Part shown: positions 41,013 through 50,453 of the stretch, one piece after another
How positions within the stretch are numbered: the stretch's first letter is position 1
Layout of the letters: the number at the start of each line of letters is the position of its first letter
NCBI GenBank assembly: GCA_910576335.1
Contig: CAJTIU010000011.1
Location: 1 to 64,000, forward strand
From: Lachnospiraceae bacterium
GTDB lineage: Bacteria > Bacillota > Clostridia > Lachnospirales > Lachnospiraceae
Length of the DNA: 64,000 bases
Direction of reading: 5' to 3'
Position numbers and translations under genes: made by a program
Notes under the pieces: model-generated
Databases searched by the model: none
Told to the model about the DNA's origin: nothing
Seen by the model: the letters and a program-made list of their open reading frames with translations, nothing else

Positions 41013-42680
41013 ATGGGCAAGGAAATGTATACAGTAAGGATCGGCACAGAGACCAGGCAGTATGAGGACGGTACACCGTATCTGAAAATTGCGCAGGATT
41101 TTCAAGAGAATTATGAGAATGATATTGTGCTGGTATTTATAAATGAAAAGCTTCAGGAGTTGTATAAACCGCTTCGCGGAGACTGTACAATGCGTTTTGT
41201 GACAACAGGGGATGAAATTGGACATCAGACATACAAGAGAAGCATGAGCCTGATGCTTGTAAAAGCAATCTATGATGTTACTGACCGTGCACAGCTTGAA
41301 AAGGTAAGGATACATTTTTCGGTAAGCAAGGGTTATTACTGTACTTTGGAAGGAACAGTCCGGACAGACCAGGAGCTGCTTGAACGTGTGACTGCACGGA
41401 TGGAGGAGATCATCCGCGCAGATATGCCCATCCGGAAGCGTTCCGTCCATACGGATGAGGCGATTGACCTTTTTGACCATCATGGTATGTATGATAAGGA
41501 AAAGCTGTTTATGTACCGCCGTGTGTCGAAGGTGAACATCTACAGCATGAATGAGTTTGAGGATTATTATTATGGCTATATGGCGCCGAGTGCCGGCTAC
41601 CTGAGATATTTTAAATTATATCTCTATGATGAGGGATTTGTGATTCAGATGCCAGTAAAGTCCGCACCCAGGGAGGTTCCGGCCTTTGAGCCCCAGCATA
41701 AGCTGTTTTCTGTGTTAAAGGAATCAACCAAATGGGGAGACATGCAGGGAATTGAGACAGTGGGCTCGCTGAATGATAAGATTACGAAGGAGGATGTCCG
41801 AGAGGTGGTACTTGTTCAGGAGGCGATGCAGGAGAAGAAGATCGCGGAGATTGCAAGTACGATAGCGGGAAGGCCGGAGATCAAGTTTGTTCTTATTGCA
41901 GGACCGTCTTCATCTGGAAAGACAACCTTTTCCCACAGACTTTCCATACAGCTTCGGGCGAACGGGCTGGTTCCGCATCCAATAGCGGTGGATAATTATT
42001 TTGTTGAGCGGGAGGATACGCCGAAGGATGAGGATGGAAATTATGATTTTGAAAGTCTCGGAGCTGTGGATGTAGAACTGTTTAACAGGCAGATGCAGGA
42101 GCTCCTTGCAGGGAAGGAGGTTGTGATACCGACCTTTAATTTCCTGAAGGGGAGCAAGGAGTTCAATGGGAAACCGAAGAAGCTGGGTGAAAATGATGTA
42201 CTTGTATTCGAGGGAATCCACTGCCTGAATCCGAAGCTTACAGAAAGCCTTGCAGATGAGAATAAGTTTAAGATTTACATCAGTGCGCTGACCCAGCTGA
42301 ATGTAGATGAGCATAACCGGATCCCCACAACGGACGGAAGGCTCCTGCGGCGGATTGTACGGGATGCAAGGACAAGAGGGTCATCTGCAAGGAGGACGAT
42401 TGGTATGTGGCCCTCTGTAAGAAGGGGTGAGGAGAAGAATATTTTCCCCTATCAGGAGGAGGCGGATGTGATGTTCAACTCTGCCCTGATCTACGAGCTT
42501 GCGGTACTGAAGCCGTATGTAGAACCCTTGTTGTTCGGAATCGAGAGAGACTGTCCGGAGTACATAGAAGCAAAAAAGATTCTGAAATTCCTGGATTATT
42601 TTGTGGGAATCGGGAGTGAGAATGTACCGATGAACTCTCTGCTCAGGGAATTTGTTGGAGGAAGCTGCTTTCATGTGTAA
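41013..42680 (+). CDS. Uridine kinase-like nucleoside kinase with TGS-like N terminus
   Basis: The 555-residue protein has an N-terminal region resembling the TGS/threonyl-tRNA synthetase editing-like half, then a PRK/uridine kinase domain with P-loop GPSSSGKTTFSHR (about 296-308), AVDNYFVERED and VFEGIHCLNP. Clostridial 'nucleoside kinase' proteins of this length are common; the natural substrate is not certain. AGAAAGGAG is upstream. Two hairpins follow the gene and form the shared end with aroC. Confidence 0.85.
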   Translation: MGKEMYTVRIGTETRQYEDGTPYLKIAQDFQENYENDIVLVFINEKLQELYKPLRGDCTMRFVTTGDEIGHQTYKRSMSLMLVKAIYDVTDRAQLEKVRIHFSVSKGYYCTLEGTVRTDQELLERVTARMEEIIRADMPIRKRSVHTDEAIDLFDHHGMYDKEKLFMYRRVSKVNIYSMNEFEDYYYGYMAPSAGYLRYFKLYLYDEGFVIQMPVKSAPREVPAFEPQHKLFSVLKESTKWGDMQGIETVGSLNDKITKEDVREVVLVQEAMQEKKIAEIASTIAGRPEIKFVLIAGPSSSGKTTFSHRLSIQLRANGLVPHPIAVDNYFVEREDTPKDEDGNYDFESLGAVDVELFNRQMQELLAGKEVVIPTFNFLKGSKEFNGKPKKLGENDVLVFEGIHCLNPKLTESLADENKFKIYISALTQLNVDEHNRIPTTDGRLLRRIVRDARTRGSSARRTIGMWPSVRRGEEKNIFPYQEEADVMFNSALIYELAVLKPYVEPLLFGIERDCPEYIEAKKILKFLDYFVGIGSENVPMNSLLREFVGGSCFHV

Positions 42681-42724
42681 ATGAGAGGAACTGGTCATTC
42701 GCATGCGATAAATAATAGAGAAGA

Positions 42725-42780
42725 AATCATTTTGAAATGATTTGTTTTTGAGAAAAAGTCACTTTGAAGTGACTTTTTCT
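42725..42780. terminator. Double hairpin terminator between convergent genes
   Basis: AAATCATTTTGAAATGATTT (42725-42744) and AAAAAGTCACTTTGAAGTGACTTTTT (ending about 42779) are perfect palindromes; the second ends in a T run on both strands and serves the kinase (+) and aroC (-). Confidence 0.85.
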
Positions 42781-42811
42781 TGATTTTATGGAAAGAACAG
42801 GATCCCCTGCT

Positions 42812-43912
42812 TTATTCTCTGTATATCGTCTTCAGATTTTCCAGGCGTGAGGACATATTTGTCATCAGCAGGTCAGCAAGCGTGATGGCAGCCATTGCCT
42901 CTACAACAACGACAGCCCTGGGCACGATGACCGGGTCATGTCTGCCAGTGATGGTAATGTCCGTGCTTTCTCCCTGGTTTGTAATCGTGTGCTGGGGCCG
43001 GGCTATGGAGGGAGTCGGTTTTATGGCTGCGCGCAGGATAATCGGGGCTCCGTCGCTCATCCCCCCTAAGGTGCCGCCGGAATGGTTGGTTCTTTTCATG
43101 ACCTTTCCGGACTCGCAGAAAAAGGCATCATTGTTGGTGCTCCCCAGTGCCCTGGAGGCTTCAAAGCCGTCTCCAATCTCCACGCCTTTCACAGCGCCAA
43201 TGGACATGACCGCTTTTGCAAGTTCAGCATCCAGTTTTTGGAAAACGGGCTCCCCGATACCGGCTGGTACTCCGGTAATGATGGATTCCACAGTACCGCC
43301 GGAGGAATCCAGGTTCTCTATACAGGCTTCCAGATATTCAGAGGCCTTTCTGGCATAAGAATTATTCGGCATATACAGTGGGTTTTCCGGGATTTCTTCA
43401 TAATGATATTCATTCAGGGGAATACAGATCCCGCCGATGGAACGGGTGTAGGTGGTAAAATGTATCCCAAGCTCATGAAGGAGCTTAACCGCCACTGCGC
43501 CGGCAGCAACGCGCCCGATTGTTTCGCGTCCAGAGGAACGCCCCCCGCCCCGGTAATCCCGGAAGCCATATTTTGCATCAAAGGTATAGTCTGCGTGTCC
43601 GGGACGGTAGCAGTCCTTGATCTTTCCGTAATCCCGGGAACGCTGGTCTTCATTTCTTATGACCACGGAAATGGGCGTCCCGGTCGTTTTTCCTTCAAAG
43701 GTTCCGGAAAGGATTTCTGCAAGGTCGTTTTCCCTGCGCTTTGTCGTAAACTTATTCTGTCCAGGCTTTCTTCTGTCTAAAAATCCCTGAATATCTTTCT
43801 CTGAAAGAGGAAGCCCTGCCGGGCATCCGTCTATAACTGCTCCAATTGCTTTTCCATGAGATTCCCCCCATGTAGTAATCCGAAATAAATTTCCAAAAGT
43901 TGATCCAGCCAT
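42812..43912 (-). CDS. aroC: Chorismate synthase
   Basis: The 366-residue enzyme converts EPSP to chorismate with reduced FMN, the last common step to aromatic amino acids. It shows GESHG (about 17-21), RRKPGQNKFTTKR, RNEDQRSRDY and RGGGRSSGRETIGRVAAGA signatures and a normal length. AAGGAGG precedes the ATG on the minus strand. No other aro genes are adjacent. Confidence 0.96.
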   Translation of the reverse strand: MAGSTFGNLFRITTWGESHGKAIGAVIDGCPAGLPLSEKDIQGFLDRRKPGQNKFTTKRRENDLAEILSGTFEGKTTGTPISVVIRNEDQRSRDYGKIKDCYRPGHADYTFDAKYGFRDYRGGGRSSGRETIGRVAAGAVAVKLLHELGIHFTTYTRSIGGICIPLNEYHYEEIPENPLYMPNNSYARKASEYLEACIENLDSSGGTVESIITGVPAGIGEPVFQKLDAELAKAVMSIGAVKGVEIGDGFEASRALGSTNNDAFFCESGKVMKRTNHSGGTLGGMSDGAPIILRAAIKPTPSIARPQHTITNQGESTDITITGRHDPVIVPRAVVVVEAMAAITLADLLMTNMSSRLENLKTIYRE

Positions 43913-44068
43913 AAAAAGTCCTCCTTAGTTTCGCATGTCTGTTTTATACATGTATCATCATACGGTAATTCTGTAGAATCTTCAAGAATTTTACTATATT
44001 TGTACTGTACTTTTATAAAAAGCCATATTATAATAAGGTCGTGTGAACTAAAATGGAGGAATAATTCA

Positions 44069-45814
44069 ATGAAAAGGAATGATAAAGGAAGAAAAAGGGA
44101 TACAGATGACATTGAATTCATAGAGATTGATCTTGATGAAGGATTTACCAATTCTTCTTACGAGTATTTTGCGAATGAGAAAGAGCTCATAGATGAAGAG
44201 GATTATGAAGAAGAGGATGAAGAGGATTCCGGGGACGATGACAGCTCTGCCAGGGAGGCAGACAGTCCGGAGGGAGACAGTACCCAGAAGGAATCTGCTG
44301 AAAAAGAACCGGTAAATGTCTCTGAATCAGAAGAAGCGGAGGAAGATCCTTCTGCCGGAGATTTTGAGGACAATGATGAAAAGAGGGCGCACCGGAGAAA
44401 AAAGAGGGGAAAGTCTGCCAGAAAGGCAGCGGCTGTATCTCTCATCAGCTTTCTTGTTCTGCTTGGAGGCGGGTATCTTGGAGGTGTATATTATTTTGAA
44501 GACCACCTTTTCTTTCATACAACGATAAACGGAATGGACTTTTCTTCAAAAAGTGTAGGAGATGTGGAAGAATACATGCACAGCCAGGTTCGCGATTATA
44601 CGCTTACCATTGAAGAGTCTGACGGAGAGACTCAGCAGGTTTCCGGCTCTTCCATAGCGCTGGAATATGTTCCGGGGGATGAATTGAAGAAACTGGTCGA
44701 AGGACAGAATAAGTTTCTGTGGGTTAAGTCCCTGTGGGAGAAGACGGAGATCGAAGCACCCATCGGTGTGACATACAATGAGGAAGCCCTTGCCGGAGAG
44801 CTTGACAGGCTTCCATGTCTTCAGAAAGAAAATCAGGTAAAATCTGTAAATGCCCATCCGGAATTCAAGGATACAGAGTTTGTCATTATACCAGAGGTGG
44901 TTGGAACCAGAATAGACAGGGAGGTCTTTGATGAGGCTGTGGCAGCAGCCATCAGCGGATTTAGTGATACGCTTAAATTAGAAGAAACAGAATGCTATAT
45001 CAAGCCGAAGTACTTAAAGGATTCCGAAAAAGTGGTTGCTGCGAAGAATAAGATGAACAGTTATCTCGGGGCAAATGTTACTTATGACTTTAATCCCTAT
45101 ACCGAGGTGGTAGATGCGTCCGTGATTTCCCAGTGGGTGAAGGTAAACAAAAAAATGAAGGTCACCTTCAATAAAGATGCTGTGAAGAAATACATTGCCT
45201 CACTGGCGGAAAAATATGATACTATAAATAAGACCCGGGAATTCACTACGGCAAATGGGAATAATGTGTCAGTCGTACCCGGGACCTATGGCTGGGAGAT
45301 GGATCAGGAGACAGAATACGAGAAGCTGCTTTCTGATATTAAAAAAGAAAAGACAGTAACAAGAGAGCCTGCGTATTTCAGCAAGGCTGCAGTTCATGAG
45401 ACGATGGATATGGGAAATACGTATGCGGAGGTAGATCTGTCCGCACAGCACATGTGGCTGTTCCAGAATGGAAAGGTTACGCTGGAGTCAGATGTTGTTA
45501 CCGGAAATCCCAATATCGGGAACCGTGAGACACCGTCAGGTGTTTATTCGATCTTAGAGCTTCAGAGAAATGCCACACTGGTGGGCGAAAAGGATCCCAA
45601 GACCGGAAAGCCGGAATACCGGACGCCCGTAGCTTTCTGGATGCGGGTTACCTGGAGCGGGATTGGCTTTCATGACGCTACCTGGCAGCCGTATTTCGGC
45701 GGCTCACTGTATCTGACAAATGGTTCTCACGGATGTATCAACATGCCGTATGACAAGGCAGAGGCGCTTTTCGGTCTGCTGGAAATCGGAATGCCGGTTG
45801 TAATCCATTATTAA
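44069..45814 (+). CDS. L,D-transpeptidase (YkuD) with PG-binding domains
   Basis: The 581-residue membrane-anchored enzyme has a very acidic cytoplasmic N terminus (about 1-110), one transmembrane helix (about 125-148), two peptidoglycan-binding-type (PG_4) regions and a C-terminal YkuD domain with HDATWQPYFGG and SHGCINMP (H554, C556 catalytic). It makes 3-3 cross-links or attaches proteins to peptidoglycan. ATG 44069 has TGGAGGAAT upstream; the frame is open to 44000 without a ribosome site. Transcribed divergently from aroC. Confidence 0.92.
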   Translation: MKRNDKGRKRDTDDIEFIEIDLDEGFTNSSYEYFANEKELIDEEDYEEEDEEDSGDDDSSAREADSPEGDSTQKESAEKEPVNVSESEEAEEDPSAGDFEDNDEKRAHRRKKRGKSARKAAAVSLISFLVLLGGGYLGGVYYFEDHLFFHTTINGMDFSSKSVGDVEEYMHSQVRDYTLTIEESDGETQQVSGSSIALEYVPGDELKKLVEGQNKFLWVKSLWEKTEIEAPIGVTYNEEALAGELDRLPCLQKENQVKSVNAHPEFKDTEFVIIPEVVGTRIDREVFDEAVAAAISGFSDTLKLEETECYIKPKYLKDSEKVVAAKNKMNSYLGANVTYDFNPYTEVVDASVISQWVKVNKKMKVTFNKDAVKKYIASLAEKYDTINKTREFTTANGNNVSVVPGTYGWEMDQETEYEKLLSDIKKEKTVTREPAYFSKAAVHETMDMGNTYAEVDLSAQHMWLFQNGKVTLESDVVTGNPNIGNRETPSGVYSILELQRNATLVGEKDPKTGKPEYRTPVAFWMRVTWSGIGFHDATWQPYFGGSLYLTNGSHGCINMPYDKAEALFGLLEIGMPVVIHY

Positions 45815-45846
45815 AGAAGCCCTTTTAGAAAGGTCAGGAAAAAGAT

Positions 45847-46998
45847 ATGTATGAGCTAATAAAAAAAGACGGACTTGCCAGGCGCGGCCGGTTCCGTACA
45901 GTACACGGGGTCATTGAAACCCCTGTATTTATGAATGTGGGGACAGCCGCAGCGATCAAGGGCGCTGTCTCTACCAGGGATCTGCAGGAGATCGGGACAC
46001 AGGTTGAACTGTCAAATACCTATCACCTCCATGTCCGCCCTGGGGATCAGGTGATTAAAAAACTTGGAGGACTCCATAAATTCATGGTGTGGGACAAGCC
46101 GGTTCTTACAGATTCAGGAGGATTTCAGGTGTTTTCCCTGGCAGGCCTCAGGAAGATAAAGGAGGAGGGCGTATATTTCCAGTCCCATATTGACGGAAGG
46201 AAAATCTTTATGGGGCCAGAGGAGAGTATGCAGATTCAGTCAAACCTGGCATCCACCATTGCCATGGCATTTGACGAATGCCCTTCCAGTGTGGCAAACA
46301 GAGATTATATTCAACAGTCCGTAGACAGGACAACAAGGTGGCTTAGGAGATGCAAGGAAGAGATGGCCAGACTTAATCAGTCCCCGGACACGATTAACCG
46401 CAAGCAGCTACTGTTCGGTATTAACCAGGGAGGAATCTGCGAGGATATCCGGATCCGGCACGCCCAGGAGATTGCGGAGCTTGATCTTGATGGATATGCC
46501 GTAGGAGGCCTTGCTGTGGGAGAGTCCCATGAGGAGATGTACCGCATCCTGGATGCAGTAGTGCCGTATCTGCCTGCCCATAAACCGGTTTATCTTATGG
46601 GAGTAGGGACGCCTGCCAACATTCTGGAGGCAGTGGACCGGGGAGTAGATTTCTTTGACTGCGTGTACCCGAGCCGGAACGGAAGACACGGACATGTGTA
46701 TACAAATGAAGGGAAGCTGAACCTCTTTAATGCTAAATACGAGCTGGACAGCCGCCCCATAGAAGAAGGCTGTACCTGCCCCGCCTGCCAGAGCTATTCC
46801 AGGGCATACATCCGTCATCTCCTTAAGGCAAAGGAAATGCTGGGAATGCGTCTGTGCGTGCTTCATAATCTATACTTTTACAATACAATGATGACAGAGA
46901 TCCGCACAGCAATCGAGGAAGGGCGCTACAAAGAGTATAAAAAAGAAAAGCTCGGGAAAGTATTAAATTTGCATGAATTGGCAAAAAGTCCTTGCTGA
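45847..46998 (+). CDS. tgt: tRNA-guanine transglycosylase
   Basis: The 383-residue enzyme exchanges G34 for the queuosine precursor in GUN-anticodon tRNAs. It has the catalytic LTDSGGFQVFSL aspartate, MGVGTPANILEAVDRGVDFFDC and the zinc site CTCPACQSYSRAYIRHLLKA... H. Followed 60 bases later by yajC, a conserved pairing. Confidence 0.96.
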   Translation: MYELIKKDGLARRGRFRTVHGVIETPVFMNVGTAAAIKGAVSTRDLQEIGTQVELSNTYHLHVRPGDQVIKKLGGLHKFMVWDKPVLTDSGGFQVFSLAGLRKIKEEGVYFQSHIDGRKIFMGPEESMQIQSNLASTIAMAFDECPSSVANRDYIQQSVDRTTRWLRRCKEEMARLNQSPDTINRKQLLFGINQGGICEDIRIRHAQEIAELDLDGYAVGGLAVGESHEEMYRILDAVVPYLPAHKPVYLMGVGTPANILEAVDRGVDFFDCVYPSRNGRHGHVYTNEGKLNLFNAKYELDSRPIEEGCTCPACQSYSRAYIRHLLKAKEMLGMRLCVLHNLYFYNTMMTEIRTAIEEGRYKEYKKEKLGKVLNLHELAKSPC

Positions 46999-47058
46999 AA
47001 CAGGGAATATCCTGTATGATAGCAATAGTGTCTAAACAGATTTAGGAGGAGAAACGAT

Positions 47059-47367
47059 ATGTTTACATTAGCAGCACAAGGTCAGGGTGGAATGAGCATG
47101 GTATTTCTGTTTGTTGCATATGCAGTTATTTTCGGCGGTTTCTGGTTCGTATTCATCAGACCACAGAAAAAAGAGCAGAAGAGAGTACAGGCTATGATTG
47201 CAGAGATGGAGGTTGGCGACACCGTACTTACAACCAGCGGTTTTTACGGAGTCATTATTGATATTCAGGAAAATGATATCATTGTAGAATTTGGAAACAA
47301 CAAAAACTGCCGTATCCCAATGCAGAAGGCAGCAGTTGCACAGATCGAAAAAGCATCAGCAGAATAA
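47059..47367 (+). CDS. yajC: Preprotein translocase subunit YajC
   Basis: The 102-residue protein has one N-terminal transmembrane helix (about 14-32) followed by FIRPQKKEQKRVQAMIAEMEVGDTVLTTSGFYGVI, the YajC hallmark. It works with SecDF in protein export. AGGAGG lies upstream, and a perfect terminator follows. Confidence 0.95.
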   Translation: MFTLAAQGQGGMSMVFLFVAYAVIFGGFWFVFIRPQKKEQKRVQAMIAEMEVGDTVLTTSGFYGVIIDIQENDIIVEFGNNKNCRIPMQKAAVAQIEKASAE

Positions 47368-47377
47368 AAGAGTCATC

Positions 47378-47437
47378 AACAGCCCCTTCCCCGTCCGACC
47401 GGATCACCATGTTCAGTCAGACAGGGAAGGGGCTGTT
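47378..47437. terminator. Bidirectional terminator between yajC and the VOC gene
   Basis: AACAGCCCCTTCCC (47378-47391) and GGGAAGGGGCTGTT (47424-47437) are perfect inverted repeats between two convergent genes. Confidence 0.8.
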
Positions 47438-47439
47438 CC

Positions 47440-47805
47440 TTAAGCCGGGCAGATTTCAATCCAGTAGCCGTCCGGGTCATTGATAAAATAAATACCCATG
47501 TCAGAATTCTCAAAGCACACACAGTCCATTTCCTTATGGAAGGCAAGAGCAGCCTCCATATCATCCACATGCATCGCCAGATGCGATTCATTATCCCCCA
47601 GGTCATAAGCCCTGTCCATATCACGAAGCCAGGTAAGCTCCAAAAGATGCGGCGTTGCCCCATCCCCTAAAAACACCAGCTTAAAACTCCCGTCCTCCGC
47701 CTCCTTTTCCTTCGAAACCGTAAGCCCAAGAGCCTTCTCATAAAACCTGACCGACGCGTCCAGATCCCGCACATTAATATTGTTGTGATAAAAAGTAAAT
47801 TTCAT
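47440..47805 (-). CDS. VOC family (glyoxalase-like) protein
   Basis: A 121-residue vicinal-oxygen-chelate protein: two beta-alpha-beta modules with FYHNNINVRDLDASVRFYEKALGL, LVFLGDGATPHLLELTW, HLAMHVDDMEAALAFHKEM and a C-terminal YFINDPDGYWIEICPA. Candidate metal ligands are His (FYHNN), Glu (LLELT), His (SHLAMHV) and Glu (IEICP), as in glyoxalase I, but the substrate is unknown. The second ATG (47805) is preferred because AAGGGAG is then 8 bases upstream; 47811 is in frame. Confidence 0.88.
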   Translation of the reverse strand: MKFTFYHNNINVRDLDASVRFYEKALGLTVSKEKEAEDGSFKLVFLGDGATPHLLELTWLRDMDRAYDLGDNESHLAMHVDDMEAALAFHKEMDCVCFENSDMGIYFINDPDGYWIEICPA

Positions 47806-47897
47806 AATCATTCTCCCTTCTTACTAATAATAAAAAATGTAATACCTGCACCCTATTATAATCGACAGATAAAAACGTGTAAAGCCTTTTTCTGCCA

Positions 47898-48089
47898 CTA
47901 GTACAGCATTGCGTAATTAACAGTAAATTCTGCACTCGCTGACTGTTCTGGATGCACGTATCCAATCCTAGACCGGCAATTAGTGTGGATTATACTAGAC
48001 GTAGCCCGCTGCACCGTCGGCTTGTAGCCGCAAATCTGATGCAGATATCAAGCACATTATTCACTGTTAATTATGCAACGCTGTACTAG
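47898..48089. repeat. MITE-like element 1 (192 bp, 31-bp terminal inverted repeats)
   Basis: Ends at 47898-47928 and 48059-48089 match as inverted repeats at 28 of 31 bases, both beginning CTAGTACAGC. CTAG at each end could be a 4-bp target duplication of the IS5 type, leaving TACAGC as the true end. No coding frame. Located between the VOC gene and deoD. Confidence 0.7.
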
Positions 48090-48143
48090 CCAGCAACACT
48101 TACGTGTCCTCCCCCCAGTAATACTTTTATTTGCCGATAAACA

Positions 48144-48324
48144 GCAGGCAGGGGAGAGCATATATTCCAATGAAAACAATCAGAGGCGCTTTTTATGGAG
48201 ATGAAATCCACCGTTTACGGAGACTTAGACGCGAGGGCTCTCCCGAGCGTCTTAGCCGTAGTTAACGGTTAGTTCATCGGAATTTTGCCTCGTTTGAATG
48301 GAATATATGCTCTCCCCTGCCTGC
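48144..48324. repeat. Palindromic element 2 (181 bp, perfect 25-bp inverted repeats)
   Basis: The 25-bp arms at 48144-48168 and 48300-48324 are perfect inverted repeats (outer bases GCAGGCAGGGGAGAGC). A second near-palindrome centred near 48220 (CTTAGACGC...GCGTCTTAG) lies inside. The whole is framed by a 12-bp direct repeat AGTAATACTTTT at 48117-48128 and 48344-48355. No coding capacity. Confidence 0.75.
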
Positions 48325-48381
48325 GTCCCACCCCACCCTCAAAAGTAATACTTTTCAACACTTTCCTTTTTGGGGAAAAGA

Positions 48382-48390
48382 TGTTATAAT
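48382..48390 (+). promoter_or_regulatory. Extended -10 promoter of deoD
   Basis: TGTTATAAT (48382-48390) is a perfect extended -10 element (TG-n-TATAAT) 44 bases before the deoD start. The -35 region (TTTCCT) is poor, as is usual for extended -10 promoters. Confidence 0.7.
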
Positions 48391-48433
48391 GCAGAATAGC
48401 GATTTTAAGGCTTTGAAAAGAAGGAGGATCTAT

Positions 48434-49135
48434 ATGGGAACACCACATAATGGGGCAGACAAAGGAGACATTGCCAGAACAGTACTCATGCCCGGCGACC
48501 CGCTCCGGGCAAAATATATTGCTGATACATATCTGGAAGATGTAAAATGCTTTAACACAGTAAGAAACATGTTTGGCTATACAGGAACGTATAAAGGAAA
48601 GAGAATCTCGGTTATGGGAGGCGGCATGGGGATGCCGTCCATCGGTATTTACAGCTATGAGCTGTATCACTTTTATGATGTTGACGCGATTATCCGGATT
48701 GGTTCTGCAGGTGCGATGCAGGATGATGTGAATGTGATGGATCTTGTGATCGGTATGGGGGCCTGCACGAACTCCAGCTATGCGGACCAGTATCAGCTCC
48801 CAGGGACATTTGCACCGATCCCGGATTATGGGCTTTTGGAAAAAGCGGTAAATACTGCCAGGGAAAAGGGGGCCAGTGTGAGAGTGGGAAATATCCTGTC
48901 TTCAGATGTGTTTTATAATGACAGGACGGATTTTAATGACCGTTGGAAACGTATGGGTGTACTTGCAGTTGAGATGGAGGCAGCTGCGCTCTATATGAAT
49001 GCGGCAAGAGCAGGAAAGAAGGCATTGTGTATTCTGACCATTTCAGACCATTTATACAGGGAGGATTCCCTGAGTGCAGAAGACCGCCAGACGGGCTTCC
49101 GTCAGATGATGGAGATTGCGCTGGAACTTTTTTAA
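48434..49135 (+). CDS. deoD: Purine nucleoside phosphorylase (DeoD type)
   Basis: The 233-residue enzyme cleaves purine (deoxy)nucleosides to base and ribose-1-phosphate. It has MGTPHNGADKGDIA, VLMPGDPLRAKYIA (phosphate site), GMGMPSIGIYSYEL, IRIGSAGAM and VEMEAAALY followed by TISDHL (catalytic Asp). ATG 48434 has AAGGAGG upstream. Confidence 0.95.
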   Translation: MGTPHNGADKGDIARTVLMPGDPLRAKYIADTYLEDVKCFNTVRNMFGYTGTYKGKRISVMGGGMGMPSIGIYSYELYHFYDVDAIIRIGSAGAMQDDVNVMDLVIGMGACTNSSYADQYQLPGTFAPIPDYGLLEKAVNTAREKGASVRVGNILSSDVFYNDRTDFNDRWKRMGVLAVEMEAAALYMNAARAGKKALCILTISDHLYREDSLSAEDRQTGFRQMMEIALELF

Positions 49136-49160
49136 CTTAATGGTTTACCTAATTAAAGTC

Positions 49161-49189
49161 TTGAAACATGGATGAAAATGCGATATTAT
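49161..49189 (+). promoter_or_regulatory. Promoter of the leuB-ilvD-ilvB group
   Basis: TTGAAA (49161-49166) and TATTAT (49184-49189) with a 17-base spacer, about 35 bases before the leuB start. I see no T-box or leader-peptide attenuator in this short leader. Confidence 0.65.
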
Positions 49190-49224
49190 AGTTGCTAGTA
49201 CGATCAGGAAGGGTGATGGATAGA

Positions 49225-50307
49225 ATGAATCTGAAAATCGGAGTGATTAAGGGAGACGGGATCGGACCGGAGATCGTAACAGAGGCGATGAAGGTTCTTG
49301 ATAAGGCGGCAGAAAAATATGGACATACAGTAGAATATACGAAGCTCTTAATGGGAGGTGCATCGATTGATGTGCATGGCATACCCCTGACAGATGAGAC
49401 AGTGGCGGCTGCGAAGGCATGCGACGCAGTGCTGATGGGCTCCATAGGCGGAGATGCGAAGACATCCCCCTGGTATAAGCTGGAACCTTCAAAGAGACCA
49501 GAGGCCGGACTTCTCAGAATCCGTAAGGAGCTGAATCTGTTTGCGAATCTGCGCCCGGCGGTTCTCTACGATGAGCTAAAGGGAGCGTGTCCCCTTAAGG
49601 AGGAGATTACAGAGGGCGGCTTTGACATGATGATCATGCGTGAGCTTACCGGGGGATTATACTTCGGGGAACGCAAAACCGTGGAGGAGAATGGTGTCAT
49701 GACAGCGTATGATTCTCTGACATACAATGAGAATGAGATACGCCGGATTGCGAAGAGGGGCTTTGACATTGCCGCGAAGCGCAGGAAGAAAGTGACAAGT
49801 GTGGATAAGGCAAACGTGCTGGATTCTTCCAGACTCTGGAGAAAGGTTGTAGAGGAAGTGGCCGGGGAGTATCCGGGGGTTACTCTTGAGCATATGCTGG
49901 TGGATAACTGTGCCATGCAGCTTGTGAAGGATCCGAAACAGTTTGACGTTATCCTGACAGAAAATATGTTTGGTGATATTTTATCAGATGAGGCGAGTAT
50001 GGTAACCGGCTCCATCGGCATGCTTGCAAGCGCGAGTCTTAATGAGACGAAGTTTGGACTCTACGAGCCCAGCGGCGGCTCTGCGCCTGACATTGCGGGC
50101 AAAGGGATTGCAAACCCTATAGCAACCATTCTGTCAGCAGCAATGATGCTCAGGTTCAGCTTTGACCTTGACAGGGAAGCGGACGCCATTGAGACGGCAG
50201 TCGCAAAGGTGCTTAAGGAGGGATACCGGACAATTGATATCATGTCCGAAGGAAAGAGGCAGGTCGGCACAGAGGAGATGGGCGGCCTGATTGCAAAAAA
50301 TATATAA
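49225..50307 (+). CDS. leuB: 3-isopropylmalate dehydrogenase
   Basis: The 360-residue enzyme performs the NAD-dependent oxidative decarboxylation in leucine synthesis. Family motifs: [68 protein letters not shown] and [21 protein letters not shown] 49225 is preferred over in-frame 49216 by product start and spacing to AGGAAGG. leuA, leuC and leuD are not in the window; ilvD follows. Confidence 0.94.
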   Translation: MNLKIGVIKGDGIGPEIVTEAMKVLDKAAEKYGHTVEYTKLLMGGASIDVHGIPLTDETVAAAKACDAVLMGSIGGDAKTSPWYKLEPSKRPEAGLLRIRKELNLFANLRPAVLYDELKGACPLKEEITEGGFDMMIMRELTGGLYFGERKTVEENGVMTAYDSLTYNENEIRRIAKRGFDIAAKRRKKVTSVDKANVLDSSRLWRKVVEEVAGEYPGVTLEHMLVDNCAMQLVKDPKQFDVILTENMFGDILSDEASMVTGSIGMLASASLNETKFGLYEPSGGSAPDIAGKGIANPIATILSAAMMLRFSFDLDREADAIETAVAKVLKEGYRTIDIMSEGKRQVGTEEMGGLIAKNI

Positions 50308-50336
50308 CGCCCCCATCTGGATGTCAAAAGGTATTT

Positions 50337-50440
50337 GGAATCGTTACTATGAGCGGCCTCCGGGCCGTGAATAGTAACAAATACATGGAAAAGCAGACGT
50401 TGCACCGGGGAAGTAACCCGGACTGAGTCCGTCTGTCTGG
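50337..50440. other. Hairpins between leuB and ilvD (possible repeat copy D)
   Basis: GTTACTAT (50343-50350) pairs with ATAGTAAC (50371-50378), enclosing CGGCC...GGCCG; flanking GTATTT/AAATAC extends the stem. The GTTACT/AGTAAC ends recall the terminal hairpins of repeat copies A-C. A second hairpin (CAGACG/CGTCTG around CCGGG/CCCGG) follows at about 50394-50435, just before the ilvD ribosome site. Either could affect ilvD expression. Confidence 0.5.
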
Positions 50441-50453
50441 TCAGGAGGAAAAT

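Noticed and set aside
50308-50453. T-box riboswitch before ilvD
   Set aside because: No specifier-loop/antiterminator consensus (GGGTGG-type T-box sequence) is present and the gap is too short.
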